Assembly: GCA_017463155.1 (NCBI GenBank)
Contig: JAFTPT010000009.1
Location: forward strand, 1-64,000
Direction: 5' to 3'
Length of the DNA: 64,000 bases
DNA from: Blautia sp.
GTDB taxonomy: Bacteria; Bacillota; Clostridia; Lachnospirales; Lachnospiraceae
Shown here: positions 1 to 7,780 of the stretch, in pieces
Layout: every line of letters starts with the position of its first letter
Position numbering within the stretch: the first letter of the stretch is position 1
The notes under the pieces: generated by a model
What the model saw: only the letters and a program-made list of their open reading frames with translations
Databases searched by the model: none
Told to the model about the DNA's origin: nothing
Program-made: the position numbers and the translations under genes

Positions 1-86
1 CTTGAAGACGACGAGGTAGATAGGGCAGAGGTGGAAGCATGGCAACATGTGCAGCTGACTGCTACTAATCGGGTGAGGGCTTGACC
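1..86 (+). rRNA. 23S ribosomal RNA, 3' end (partial)
   Basis: The first 86 bases match the well-known conserved 3' end of bacterial 23S rRNA, including the stretch around GCAGCTGACTGCTACTAATC (51-70) and the terminal GAGGGCTTGACC. The gene is cut by the left edge of the window and is read rightwards, in the same direction as the tRNA genes that follow. The 3' boundary is placed by similarity and may be off by a few bases. Confidence 0.95.
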
Positions 87-368
87 AAAAAGATCAGGCG
101 AGCGACCGTCAAGGTGTGCAGGACGTGGAATGCTTGCATTCCAACGTCAAAGCACAGCTGGACGGGCATTTGCGGAGCAAAAGGCACCGAGTGACGAAGT
201 CACGAGGTGACCGGAGCGAGCCTGAGAACGGCTTCGACTTGCGAAGCAACGGACATCGAGTGACGAAGTCACGAGATGACCAAGCGAGTCAAAGCGTACG
301 TTGGTCCAAAGATTTGCTCAAGGAAATGTCTTACATGTATGTAGTTTTGAAGGTGCAGACCTTCTTAT
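87..368 (+). other. 23S-to-tRNA spacer without 5S rRNA, with repeats and hairpins
   Basis: This 282-bp spacer has no sequence resembling the 5S rRNA consensus, although a 5S gene normally lies here. It holds several hairpins: arms GGAATGC/GCATTCC at 127-142, GTGAC/GTCAC inside each direct repeat, and GCTTCG/CGAAGC at 231-247. The last part, about 325-360 (TACATGTATGTAGTTTTGAA), resembles the processing spacers that flank rRNA genes in Clostridia. I see no credible protein-coding gene here. Confidence 0.7.
188..288 (+). repeat. Direct repeat pair in rRNA-tRNA spacer
   Basis: Two near-identical copies of a roughly 32-bp element lie at 188-220 and 257-288. Both begin CGAGTGACGAAGTCACGAG, then differ by single bases before ending AGCGAG. 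Each copy contains the small palindrome GTGAC-GAA-GTCAC, so it can fold as a hairpin. This looks like a short interspersed, REP-like intergenic repeat rather than a gene. Whether it recurs elsewhere in the genome cannot be seen here. Confidence 0.7.
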
Positions 369-441
369 TCCTCCTTAGCTCAGTCGGTAGAGCACGCGGC
401 TGTTAACCGCGGTGTCGTTGGTTCGAGTCCAACAGGGGGAG
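369..441 (+). tRNA. tRNA-Asn (GTT)
   Basis: A full cloverleaf is visible. The acceptor arms TCCTCCT and AGGGGGA pair with one G-T wobble, the T-arm is GTTGG/CCAAC around TTCGAGT, and the anticodon loop CTGTTAA gives GTT. The discriminator base is G. The 3' CCA is not encoded; a T-run follows directly. It is the first of seven tRNA genes downstream of the 23S rRNA. Confidence 0.95.
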
Positions 442-452
442 TTTTTTTAAAG

Positions 453-524
453 GGCTCCATGGTCAAGTGGTTAAGACACCGCCCTTTCACGGCGGTAACA
501 GGGGTTCAAATCCCCTTGGAGTCA
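453..524 (+). tRNA. tRNA-Glu (TTC)
   Basis: The acceptor arms GGCTCCA and TGGAGTC pair with one wobble. The anticodon stem CCGCC/GGCGG encloses CTTTCAC, giving anticodon TTC. The discriminator is A and no CCA is encoded. It lies 11 bp after tRNA-Asn and is probably on the same transcript. Confidence 0.95.
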
Positions 525-585
525 TTGGAAAAAAATGAGATTTTTACGTGACTTGATTCCCGCACTTGGTGTATACTGTTTATAT

Positions 586-658
586 GCCGATGTGGCTCAA
601 TTGGCAGAGCAGCTGATTTGTAATCAGCAGGTTATCGGTTCGAGTCCGATCATCGGCT
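586..658 (+). tRNA. tRNA-Thr (TGT)
   Basis: The acceptor arms GCCGATG and CATCGGC are perfectly paired. The anticodon stem GCTGA/TCAGC encloses TTTGTAA, giving TGT. The discriminator is T and no CCA is encoded. A 61-bp gap separates it from tRNA-Glu, the longest in the cluster. Confidence 0.95.
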
Positions 659-662
659 TTTT

Positions 663-736
663 GGACCTTTAGCTCAGTTGGTTAGAGCAACCGGCTCATA
701 ACCGGTCGGTCCTGGGTTCGAGTCCCCGAAGGTCCA
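663..736 (+). tRNA. tRNA-Met (CAT), elongator type
   Basis: The acceptor arms GGACCTT and AAGGTCC are perfectly paired. The anticodon stem ACCGG/CCGGT encloses CTCATAA, giving CAT. The first acceptor pair is a normal G-C and the stem lacks the three consecutive G-C pairs of initiator tRNA, so an elongator Met is favoured. An Ile tRNA with lysidine-modified CAT cannot be fully excluded by eye. Confidence 0.85.
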
Positions 737-753
737 TTTTTATATATGTTTAT

Positions 754-827
754 GGCCCAGTGGCTCAGCTGGTTAGAGCGCCGCCCTGTCACGGCGGAGG
801 TCGAGAGTTCGAATCTCTTCTGGGTCG
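754..827 (+). tRNA. tRNA-Asp (GTC)
   Basis: The acceptor arms GGCCCAG and CTGGGTC pair with one wobble. The anticodon loop CTGTCAC between CCGCC and GGCGG gives GTC. The discriminator is G and CCA is not encoded. It lies 17 bp after tRNA-Met. Confidence 0.95.
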
Positions 828-833
828 TAGAAT

Positions 834-906
834 GGGGTCTTAGCTCAGCTGGGAGAGCACCTGCCTTACAAGCAGGGGGTCACAGGTTCGAGCCCTGTAG
901 GCCCCA
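834..906 (+). tRNA. tRNA-Val (TAC)
   Basis: The acceptor arms GGGGTCT and AGGCCCC pair with one wobble. The anticodon stem CCTGC/GCAGG encloses CTTACAA, giving TAC. The discriminator is A and CCA is not encoded. It lies 6 bp after tRNA-Asp. Confidence 0.95.
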
Positions 907-924
907 TTTCTTTTTTAATAGCAT

Positions 925-1010
925 GCCGCAGTGGCGGAACTGGCAGACGCACAGGACTTAAAATCCTGCGGGGCTAATCCCCCGTACGGGTTCGATTCCC
1001 GTCTGCGGCA
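925..1010 (+). tRNA. tRNA-Leu (TAA)
   Basis: At 86 bases this is a class II tRNA with a long variable arm. The acceptor arms GCCGCAG and CTGCGGC are perfectly paired, and the anticodon loop CTTAAAA between CAGGA and TCCTG gives TAA. The discriminator is A and CCA is not encoded. It is the last tRNA before the terminator. Confidence 0.95.
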
Positions 1011-1020
1011 CTTTTTTCTA

Positions 1021-1050
1021 AAGGCGGAACCTGATGGTTCCGCCTTTTTG
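1021..1050 (+). terminator. Terminator of rRNA-tRNA operon
   Basis: The arms AAGGCGGAACC and GGTTCCGCC(TT) form an 11-bp stem around TGAT, followed by a T-run. It lies 10 bp after tRNA-Leu and probably ends the whole rRNA/tRNA transcript. Confidence 0.9.
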
Positions 1051-1113
1051 AAAAGAAAAAAGAACACGATCTAAAGCAGTATATTCGGGTCAGCACATTC
1101 AGGAGGGTATTCC

Positions 1114-2133
1114 ATGGGTGAGACAAGTTATTTGAAGAAGGAAGGTCTGCAGGCATCATCGACCATCGCTGTCACCCGGGCATTTTACGAAGAGTACGGA
1201 CAGCCGTTGATCCATACGGAATTTCCGGAGTATGAGGATCGGATCGCTGTCGGGCTTGTGGGAGAAGGCTCCGAGTGCTTCGGCTTTGACGACGAGATTT
1301 CCCGGGATCATGATTTTGACCTTGGATTCTGTATGTGGCTGACAGCCGAAGATTACGAGAGGATCGGAAAAGATTTGGATGCGGCATATCACAGGCTGAT
1401 CGCTGAGGAAGGCGTCCGCTATGCATCGAGTGTCTGGGGAGAGCAAAAAACGCTCACAAACCAGCGGATTGAAAGCAGGCGGGGCGTGATGGACATCGCC
1501 GGTTTCTACGGGAACACCCTCCGCCTCTCCCCTGATCTGTCACTGCTGGTTGACCGGCAGTACTGGGTCTATGCGGAGCCGAGATGGCTTGCGACGGCCG
1601 TCAACGGAGAGGTTTTTCGCGATGATCTGGGTACGTTCACTTCGATCCGGGATATGATCAAGGGATATTATCCGCAGAGATTCTACCTGTACAAGCTGGC
1701 GGAGCAGCTGCATCTTTTTTCCCACGGAGGACAGAGTAATTATCCGCGGATGATGGCGCGCAGGGATCCCGTCGCTGCCAGACTCTGCATCGATCAGACG
1801 ATCCGGGCTGCAATGGATATTGCATATCTGCTCGCAAAGGAGTATCCTCCTTACTATAAGTGGACATTCCAGGGACTTTTGCGTCTCCCGATCCTTCACG
1901 GGCTTCCGGCCCTTCTTGAGAAGCTGACGAGGATTCCGGGACAGGACGAGATCTGGGAAAACCTGGAATACAGTCCGCTGAAGGTCTACACGGAGGATCC
2001 GGTGATCAGGACGATCGAAGAGATCGCGGGGGAATTGGTCCGGGAGATGAACCGGCAGGATCTGATCGAGGGAGAGGAATGTTTTCTCGAGAGCTATGTG
2101 CCGATCCTTACGGCGAAGGCGGATAATTGTTGA
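1114..2133 (+). CDS. DUF4037 nucleotidyltransferase-like protein
   Basis: This 339-residue soluble protein resembles the DUF4037 family. Near residues 45-75 it has a glycine-serine (GEGSECFGF) followed by DHDFDLGF, which fits the G-S...D-x-D pattern of the nucleotidyltransferase fold. The rest is helical and hydrophobic-rich, without membrane segments or a signal peptide. The ATG is preceded by AGGAGGG at a good distance. The gene stands alone between the tRNA terminator and dapL, so context gives no hint of a substrate. The fold assignment is fairly sure; the reaction is unknown, and an antitoxin-like or RNA/antibiotic-modifying role would only be a guess. Confidence 0.75.
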   Translation: MGETSYLKKEGLQASSTIAVTRAFYEEYGQPLIHTEFPEYEDRIAVGLVGEGSECFGFDDEISRDHDFDLGFCMWLTAEDYERIGKDLDAAYHRLIAEEGVRYASSVWGEQKTLTNQRIESRRGVMDIAGFYGNTLRLSPDLSLLVDRQYWVYAEPRWLATAVNGEVFRDDLGTFTSIRDMIKGYYPQRFYLYKLAEQLHLFSHGGQSNYPRMMARRDPVAARLCIDQTIRAAMDIAYLLAKEYPPYYKWTFQGLLRLPILHGLPALLEKLTRIPGQDEIWENLEYSPLKVYTEDPVIRTIEEIAGELVREMNRQDLIEGEECFLESYVPILTAKADNC

Positions 2134-2234
2134 TCACGGGATCGTGGAAGGCTGGAGAGCGAAGCTTTTCATGAGATCCGTACGGATACGATGTAAACCG
2201 AAGATCATGATTTGACAGAAACGGAGGACTTGTA

Positions 2235-3449
2235 ATGACGACGATCAATAAGGACTATCTGAAACTCCAGGGAAGCTATCTGTTTTCGACGATCGCACGA
2301 AAGGTGCGGGAATACAAGGCGGACAATCCGCAGGCGGAGGTGATCAGCCTCGGGATCGGTGATGTGACACAGCCGCTGGCTCCGGCTATCATTGACGCAC
2401 TGCATAAGGCCGTGGACGAGATGGGACATGCGGAGACGTTTCGCGGATATGCCCCCGACCTGGGGTATGCTTTTTTGCGGGAGACGATCGTAAAGAACGA
2501 TTACGAAGCCCGCGGCTGCCGGATCACACCTGACGAGATCTTTGTCTCCGACGGAGCTAAGAGTGATTCCGGAAATATCCAGGAGATCTTCGGAAAAGAA
2601 AACGTGATCGCCGTCTGTGATCCGGTCTACCCGGTCTATGTGGATACAAACGTCATGGCCGGAAGGACAGGCGCGTATTCACCGGAAAAAGAATGCTACG
2701 ACAATGTGGTGTATATGCCTTGTCTTGCAGAAAATGGTTTTCTGCCGCAGCTGCCCGAAAAGACTCCGGACCTGATCTATCTGTGCTTTCCGAACAATCC
2801 GACCGGCTCTGCCATCCAGAAGGATGAACTGCAGAAATGGGTAGACTACGCCAACGAGAAGAACGCGGTGATCATCTATGACGCCGCCTACGAAGCGTAC
2901 ATTACCGAGGCAGGTGTTCCACACAGTATCTACGAATGCGATGGCGCCAGAACCTGCGCGATCGAGCTGCGGAGCTTCTCCAAGAATGCCGGCTTTACAG
3001 GGCTGCGTCTTGGCTTTACGGTCGTCCCGAAGGATCTGGTGCGGGAGGGTACTGTGCTCCGGGATCTTTGGGCCAGACGCCACGGCACCAAATTCAACGG
3101 CGCCCCCTACATCGTACAGCGGGCCGGCGAGGCTGTCTATTCACCGGAAGGGAAAGAGCAGCTGAAGGAGCAGGTGGGTTATTATATGCGGAATGCCGAG
3201 ATGATCCGCACGGAGCTCGCATCTGCAGGCTTCGAGGTTTCAGGAGGCGTAAATGCACCGTATATCTGGATGAAGACACCGGAAGGAATGTCTTCCTGGG
3301 ACTTTTTTGACAGGCTGCTTGCAGGCGCCAATGTGGTCGGCACGCCGGGCTGCGGATTCGGAGCAGCCGGTGAGGGCTTTTTCAGGCTGACGGCGTTCGG
3401 ATCCTATGAAAATACCTGCGAAGCGATCCGCCGGATCAAGAGTCTTTGA
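2235..3449 (+). CDS. dapL: LL-diaminopimelate aminotransferase
   Basis: DapL converts tetrahydrodipicolinate directly to LL-diaminopimelate using glutamate as amino donor and PLP as cofactor, bypassing the acylated intermediates of lysine/DAP synthesis. The 404-residue length is typical. The N-terminus ([26 protein letters not shown]) is very characteristic of DapL, and the PLP-binding lysine is about residue 250 in [13 protein letters not shown]. The ATG follows CGGAGGA. It is a cytoplasmic enzyme that supplies DAP for peptidoglycan, which agrees with the meso-DAP-type MurE at 38243-39700. The dlt operon follows 73 bp downstream, so this stretch is largely devoted to the cell envelope. Confidence 0.95.
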   Translation: MTTINKDYLKLQGSYLFSTIARKVREYKADNPQAEVISLGIGDVTQPLAPAIIDALHKAVDEMGHAETFRGYAPDLGYAFLRETIVKNDYEARGCRITPDEIFVSDGAKSDSGNIQEIFGKENVIAVCDPVYPVYVDTNVMAGRTGAYSPEKECYDNVVYMPCLAENGFLPQLPEKTPDLIYLCFPNNPTGSAIQKDELQKWVDYANEKNAVIIYDAAYEAYITEAGVPHSIYECDGARTCAIELRSFSKNAGFTGLRLGFTVVPKDLVREGTVLRDLWARRHGTKFNGAPYIVQRAGEAVYSPEGKEQLKEQVGYYMRNAEMIRTELASAGFEVSGGVNAPYIWMKTPEGMSSWDFFDRLLAGANVVGTPGCGFGAAGEGFFRLTAFGSYENTCEAIRRIKSL

Positions 3450-3522
3450 CAGCAGGGTGAGATAAAGAGCGCACGGGATATTCCGGCGCGTCATACAAAG
3501 AAACACAGGGAGTTGCCAATCC

Positions 3523-5052
3523 ATGGATATACTGAGAAATGTCAGGCGGTATGCCGATGAACAGGGAGACAGGGTCGTCTATCATACGGATGAGGAAAAT
3601 ATGACCTATGCTGGGCTGGACCTGTGGTCGGATCTCCTGGCAGCATATCTTATCAAAGAAGCACCCGGAGCGGAGACACCGGTCGTGGTCTACGGACACA
3701 AGCATCCGCTGATGCTGGTGTGTTTTCTGGCCAGTGTCAAAGCCGGACGGGCCTACTGCCCGGTCGACACATCCACTCCGGAGGAGCGCATCAGGGATAT
3801 CATCGGGGTGACGGAGACAACGAATGTTTTCTGTACCGAGGAAGCGTGCAGCGTTCTTCCCGAAGACCGTACGCTGTTCCGGAAAGACCTTCTCCGGATC
3901 CTGGCATCAGGCGGGGAGCGGGCCGGGACGGATACGTGGGTGAAGCCGGAGGATGTTTTCTACATCATCTTCACCTCCGGCAGCACAGGAAAACCGAAGG
4001 GAGTCGAGATCTCCTGCCGGAGCCTGTACAATTATGCCGGATGGGCGGTGTCGATGCTTCCGGACCGGAATGAGGGGACCGCATTCCGGTTCCTGAACCA
4101 GGCCCCGTTTTCCTTTGACCTTTCCGTGATGGACCTGTACCTTTGTCTGGCGACAGGGGGAACGCTGTTCCCGATGACCAGAGAGGTGCAGAACTCCTAT
4201 TCGCTGCTGTTCAAAAGCCTTGCCGGCGCTGATCCGCAGGTATGGGTGTCGACGCCCTCCTTTGCGGACGTCTGCCTGGCGGATCCGGGATTTTGCAGTG
4301 CACTCATGCCCTCCCTGCAGGTATTCCTGTTCTGCGGGGAGAGACTGACAAACCGGACTGCCGGAAAGCTGTTGGAGCGTTTTCCGGGGGCAAGGGTGAT
4401 GAATACCTACGGGCCGACGGAATCCACGGTCTGTATGACCGAGACACAGATCACGGAGAAGACCGTCCGGGAGGAAAGCCCGCTGCCGGTGGGACGTCCA
4501 AGGTCCGGAAGCCGCATTCATATCCTGCAGGCGGATGGATCCGAGGCACCGGACGGGATGCCGGGCGAGATCCTGATCACCGGCGATACGCTGGCGGAAG
4601 GCTATTTTCACGCTCCGGACCTGACGGAGAAGGCTTTTGTCACGATTCCCGAGGACGGCCAGCAGGTCCGTGCCTACCGGACCGGCGATGAAGGGTACCT
4701 GAAGGACGGCATGCTCTATTACAACGGCCGGCTGGATCTCCAGATCAAGCTGCACGGCTACCGGATCGAACTGGGGGATATCGAGGACAATTTTCTCCAT
4801 CTTCCGGACGTGGAGCAGGTCTGCGTGGTGACGAAGGAGCGGGAAGGGATCGTCCAGAGCATTCATGCGTTTGCGGTGATGCAGGGCGGTATCCCGGCGG
4901 ATGAGCGGAAAACGGCCAGGGAGCTTCGGGATCAGCTGAAGACCTATCTTCCGGCCTACATGATCCCCAAAAAGATCCATTTTCTGGGTCAGATCCCGGT
5001 GACCGGGAACGGCAAGGCGGACCGCCGCTGTCTGAAGGAGATGCTGTCATGA
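3523..5052 (+). CDS. dltA: D-alanine--D-alanyl carrier protein ligase DltA
   Basis: This ANL-family adenylating enzyme activates D-alanine with ATP and loads it on the phosphopantetheine arm of DltC, the first step in D-alanylation of teichoic acids. The 509 residues show the AMP-binding loop FTSGSTGKPKG near residue 150, the NTYGPTEST segment, the YRTGDEGY aspartate motif and, near the C-terminus, GNGKADR with the catalytic lysine. AGGGAG lies about 10 bp before the ATG. It overlaps dltB by 4 bp (ATGA), so translation is coupled. D-alanylation lowers the negative charge of the wall and typically protects against cationic peptides. Confidence 0.95.
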   Translation: MDILRNVRRYADEQGDRVVYHTDEENMTYAGLDLWSDLLAAYLIKEAPGAETPVVVYGHKHPLMLVCFLASVKAGRAYCPVDTSTPEERIRDIIGVTETTNVFCTEEACSVLPEDRTLFRKDLLRILASGGERAGTDTWVKPEDVFYIIFTSGSTGKPKGVEISCRSLYNYAGWAVSMLPDRNEGTAFRFLNQAPFSFDLSVMDLYLCLATGGTLFPMTREVQNSYSLLFKSLAGADPQVWVSTPSFADVCLADPGFCSALMPSLQVFLFCGERLTNRTAGKLLERFPGARVMNTYGPTESTVCMTETQITEKTVREESPLPVGRPRSGSRIHILQADGSEAPDGMPGEILITGDTLAEGYFHAPDLTEKAFVTIPEDGQQVRAYRTGDEGYLKDGMLYYNGRLDLQIKLHGYRIELGDIEDNFLHLPDVEQVCVVTKEREGIVQSIHAFAVMQGGIPADERKTARELRDQLKTYLPAYMIPKKIHFLGQIPVTGNGKADRRCLKEMLS

Positions 5053-6191
5053 CGATGTACGGTGAGGTCGGATTTTTTCTTCTGCTGCTCGTTCTGCTTC
5101 TGCCGGCTTTTCTGCTTGGCGTGTTCGAAAAAAAACGGGCCCTGTATATCTTGCTGGTGTCAGTCTTTTTTGACGCGGCTGCCATCGGACGGAACCCTGC
5201 GGGGATCGTTGTGTTTATCCTGTATGTGGTATGGGAGACAGGGATCTCGCAGTATTACCAACGCTTATACCGGAAGCAGGGACGGAACGGGCGGACCTAT
5301 GCGGCCATGCTGATCCTGGCCTTGCTGCCTCTGGTGATCAGCAAGGTGACCGGGGTTTTCGGGTATACGTTTTTCCAGATCCTGGGAATCTCGTACCTGA
5401 CCTTTAAATCCCTGCAGGTGGTGATCGAGATCTACGATGGTCTGATCAAGGATATGACGCCATTTCAGATGGCGGGCTTTTTGCTTTTCTTTCCGACGGT
5501 CACCAGCGGCCCCATCGACCGGAGCCGACGGTATCTTGGAGATCTTGAAAAAGAGCTTTCCAGAGCGGAATATCTGGAGATGGCCGGCGATGGTCTGGAA
5601 AAGCTGCTTCTGGGAGCCGTCTACAAATTTGTGATCGCAGCCGGATGCTACCATTTTGTATCGGTTCTTGCCGAGGAGCCCGGCGCAGGACCGATGATCG
5701 GCTATATGTATGCCTACGGGCTGTACCTGTTCTTTGATTTTGCCGGCTATTCGCTGATGGCGATCGGCTGCAGCTATTTTCTGGGGATACGGACGCCGGA
5801 GAATTTCAACAGGCCGTTTCAGAGCAAGGACATCCGGGAATTCTGGGACAGATGGCATATCAGCCTGTCCCACTGGTTCAGGGATTTTCTGTTTACAAGG
5901 TTTGTCATGCAGTCCGCCAGGCACAAGTGGTTCAAAAACCGGTTGACGACCGCCTGTGTGGGCTTTATGATCAATATGACGGTCATGGGGATCTGGCACG
6001 GTCTGACGTTGTATTATATTCTGTACGGCGTTTATCATGGAGTTCTTCTGGCCGCGACGGAGATCCGGCAGAAGAGATCCGGGTTTCACAAAAAGCATAA
6101 GAAAGAGAAATGGTACCAGGTGATATCCTGGGCAGTCACGATGCAGCTGGTCATGTTCGGCTTCCTGCTGTTTTCGGGACATCTGCTCTGA
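5049..6191 (+). CDS. dltB: MBOAT D-alanyl transferase DltB
   Basis: DltB is a polytopic membrane-bound O-acyltransferase that takes D-alanine from DltC at the inner face and passes it across the membrane. The 380-residue protein begins with hydrophobic segments and contains FFPTVTSGPIDR, the WHISLSHWFRDFLF block and the catalytic-type histidine in MGIWHG near residue 315, all typical of MBOAT proteins. Its start codon overlaps the dltA stop. The length and motif order agree with known DltB, so the call is firm. In studied operons the alanyl group goes on to DltX and DltD; only a DltX-like peptide follows here. Confidence 0.95.
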   Translation: MTMYGEVGFFLLLLVLLLPAFLLGVFEKKRALYILLVSVFFDAAAIGRNPAGIVVFILYVVWETGISQYYQRLYRKQGRNGRTYAAMLILALLPLVISKVTGVFGYTFFQILGISYLTFKSLQVVIEIYDGLIKDMTPFQMAGFLLFFPTVTSGPIDRSRRYLGDLEKELSRAEYLEMAGDGLEKLLLGAVYKFVIAAGCYHFVSVLAEEPGAGPMIGYMYAYGLYLFFDFAGYSLMAIGCSYFLGIRTPENFNRPFQSKDIREFWDRWHISLSHWFRDFLFTRFVMQSARHKWFKNRLTTACVGFMINMTVMGIWHGLTLYYILYGVYHGVLLAATEIRQKRSGFHKKHKKEKWYQVISWAVTMQLVMFGFLLFSGHLL

Positions 6192-6240
6192 CGCGCATGA
6201 GACAATGAGCGCGTATACACCGCGTACGGGATGAGGGTTG

Positions 6241-6471
6241 ATGATGGAAGAGAGAATTCTGGATATTTTAGAGGAGATCTGCGAGGATGATGTCATCCGG
6301 GAGGACAAGGATCTGGATCTGTTTGAGGAAGGACTGCTGGATTCGCTTGGAGTCGCGGAGCTGCTTGTGGCGGTCGAGGACCAGCTCGGCAAGGTGATCG
6401 CGATTACAGAGATCGAAAAGGAAGACGTAAATACCGTCAACAAGATCATCGCGCTGGTGGAATCCAGGTAA
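6241..6471 (+). CDS. dltC: D-alanyl carrier protein DltC
   Basis: DltC is a small acyl-carrier-type protein that holds activated D-alanine on a 4'-phosphopantetheine. The 76 residues include the attachment site LLDSLG, with serine at about residue 35, and the acidic helices of a carrier protein. Three consecutive possible starts occur: TTG 6238, ATG 6241 and ATG 6244. GAGGG at 6233-6237 is too close to the first and best spaced for the ATG at 6244, so the true protein may be one residue shorter. It lies about 50 bp after dltB and 60 bp before the DltX-like gene. Confidence 0.93.
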   Translation: MMEERILDILEEICEDDVIREDKDLDLFEEGLLDSLGVAELLVAVEDQLGKVIAITEIEKEDVNTVNKIIALVESR

Positions 6472-6530
6472 GAGACCACAGGCGGACCTTGTGAGCGGAA
6501 GATATCAGACAGATGGGAAGGGATGGAAGA

Positions 6531-6680
6531 ATGGCGTCAGGAAAACCGACAGAACCAAAGAAAAAACGCAGCTTCTTAAAGCAGGTGCTGCTGTTCTTTG
6601 TGCTGCTGCTGGCACTTTATCTGTATGTGGTACTGGCGAATCTTTCGACTGCACCGCAGTTCATCTATACACAGTTCTGA
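6531..6680 (+). CDS. dltX: DltX-like single-pass membrane peptide
   Basis: A 49-residue reading frame lies just after dltC. It has a basic N-terminus (KPTEPKKKR), one hydrophobic segment at about residues 19-37, and ends STAPQFIYTQF. A short basic head, one membrane helix and a C-terminal FIYxxF signature are the hallmarks of DltX, the small protein proposed to carry D-alanine outside the membrane. The family normally lies before dltA; here it lies after dltC. It has only a weak ribosome binding site (GGGAAGGGATGG region) but the frame, topology and C-terminal motif agree. An alternative is the leftover N-terminus of a DltD, but the FIYTQF end followed directly by a stop and a terminator argues against that. 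Confidence 0.82.
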   Translation: MASGKPTEPKKKRSFLKQVLLFFVLLLALYLYVVLANLSTAPQFIYTQF

Positions 6681-6685
6681 GCATA

Positions 6686-6713
6686 AACGGCTCCCCTTCA
6701 GGGGAGCCGTTTG
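6686..6713. terminator. Bidirectional terminator between dlt operon and Gx-transporter gene
   Basis: The arms AAACGGCTCCCC and GGGGAGCCGTTT form a perfect 12-bp stem around TTCA. It is flanked by A and T runs, so it can end transcription from both sides. It overlaps the last codons of the minus-strand gene and lies 6 bp after the DltX-like stop. Confidence 0.88.
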
Positions 6714-7177
6714 CTGATCTCCTGGGTCAGAAGACCGATCAGGATACCGGTGACGACGCCGGAAACAAGAAGTGCCGGCAGATAGTAGAAGAACGCCGTA
6801 CTCCGAAGCAGCAGCCATGCAATGACCATCTGCGCCACGTTGTGAGCGACACCGCCGCAGACACTGACAGTGACCAGGCTGAGGGACGTATGCGAAAGCA
6901 GCAGGGTCATGACGAGCAGGCTGAAGGCGGCTCCCGCCAGGCTGTACAGGATGCCGGAAAGGCTTCCGAACAGAAAGCCGATCACCAGGATCCGGACGAG
7001 GGAGACAAGGGCGGCCTCCCGGAAGGAATACTTTTTCAGGATATAGAGGACCGCCAGATTGGCAAGCCCGAGCTTGATGCCCGGGATTCCGGGGAACACG
7101 GGCACAAGGCTTTCCACGTATCCCAGGATGATCGCGATGGCGGCATAGATGCCGAGATAGGCAAGCTTTGGTTTCAT
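6698..7177 (-). CDS. Gx transporter family membrane protein
   Basis: This 159-residue protein has five or six hydrophobic segments and glycine-rich loops such as FPGIPGIKLGLANLAV, matching the Gx transporter family (formerly annotated heptaprenyl diphosphate synthase component I). It starts at an ATG preceded by AAAGGA and lies 15 bp after the NusG-domain-II gene on the same strand. In many Firmicutes this pair sits with ApbE flavin transferases, and the set is linked to FMN-bound extracytoplasmic redox proteins. ApbE is encoded divergently next door here. A role in flavin or electron-carrier handling at the membrane is inference from context. Confidence 0.85.
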   Translation of the reverse strand: MKPKLAYLGIYAAIAIILGYVESLVPVFPGIPGIKLGLANLAVLYILKKYSFREAALVSLVRILVIGFLFGSLSGILYSLAGAAFSLLVMTLLLSHTSLSLVTVSVCGGVAHNVAQMVIAWLLLRSTAFFYYLPALLVSGVVTGILIGLLTQEISKRLP

Positions 7178-7192
7178 AAGGATCCTTTCTGC

Positions 7193-7555
7193 TCAGGATA
7201 CAAAGGCGTCGATCTGAGGCCCTTCCTGACCGGAGACGGGGACCGACTCGATGATGACACGGTTTGGCAGACAGATGATCGCACCGCCGGCGGAACCGAT
7301 GCTTTTCTGGTGGATGCACAGGTGATCGGGACAGGTGGCTTCCGTCATAAAAGCCCGGCCGTCCCTGATCTCACATACATTGGTATCACCGATGGGGATG
7401 ATCTGGTCCTCGGCAAGAGAGTATTCGCCGAATATCCGGCTGTCGACGGTGATGCGGATGCCTCCATAGTCTTTTCCACGGTTCTGCAGAAGCAGCCAGG
7501 ACAAAAGGGCCAGAAGCAGAAGAGTTCCGATCACCAGATAATCTTTTTTCTTCAT
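7193..7555 (-). CDS. NusG domain II-containing membrane-anchored protein
   Basis: The 120-residue protein has one N-terminal membrane anchor (YLVIGTLLLLALLSWLLL) and an extracytoplasmic beta-rich domain. It carries two cysteines in TCPDHLCIHQ and one in IICLPNRV, a pattern typical of the NusG_II family. Despite the name it is not a transcription factor; the family is exported. It is transcribed divergently from apbE and upstream of the Gx-transporter gene. The CPDHLC motif suggests a redox or metal role, but this is not shown. Confidence 0.85.
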   Translation of the reverse strand: MKKKDYLVIGTLLLLALLSWLLLQNRGKDYGGIRITVDSRIFGEYSLAEDQIIPIGDTNVCEIRDGRAFMTEATCPDHLCIHQKSIGSAGGAIICLPNRVIIESVPVSGQEGPQIDAFVS

Positions 7556-7780
7556 ATGTACCTGCTTTCAAGGCTAAATCTGTACATTATGGTAACATAT
7601 CGCTATCAAAAAAACAATGAGCGGGTGATATTCACAGGCGGGCCGGATCGAGGATCGCCGGATGTAGACAAGATCAGTCCGGTTATGATAAACTGGTAAA
7701 CGTGGAACTTCGGTGTCACAGGATAAACGCACTTGAGGAACCGCCTGTCCGGCGGGATGTGGGAGGATCCGGAGAGTAAA

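Noticed and set aside
746..961. Small coding frame across the tRNA-Asp, Val and Leu genes
   Set aside because: The stretch is filled by three complete tRNA cloverleafs; the frame is a by-product.
6531..6680. Truncated dltD N-terminus
   Set aside because: A single membrane helix is common to both, but the C-terminal FIYTQF motif, proper stop codon and immediate terminator fit DltX rather than a broken DltD, and no DltD catalytic remains are seen downstream.
6491..7699. Plus-strand open frame of about 400 codons over the Gx-transporter and NusG-II genes
   Set aside because: The minus strand encodes two recognisable proteins with normal membrane helices and a good ribosome binding site for the first. 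The plus frame has no motif and begins in a different frame from the DltX-like gene.
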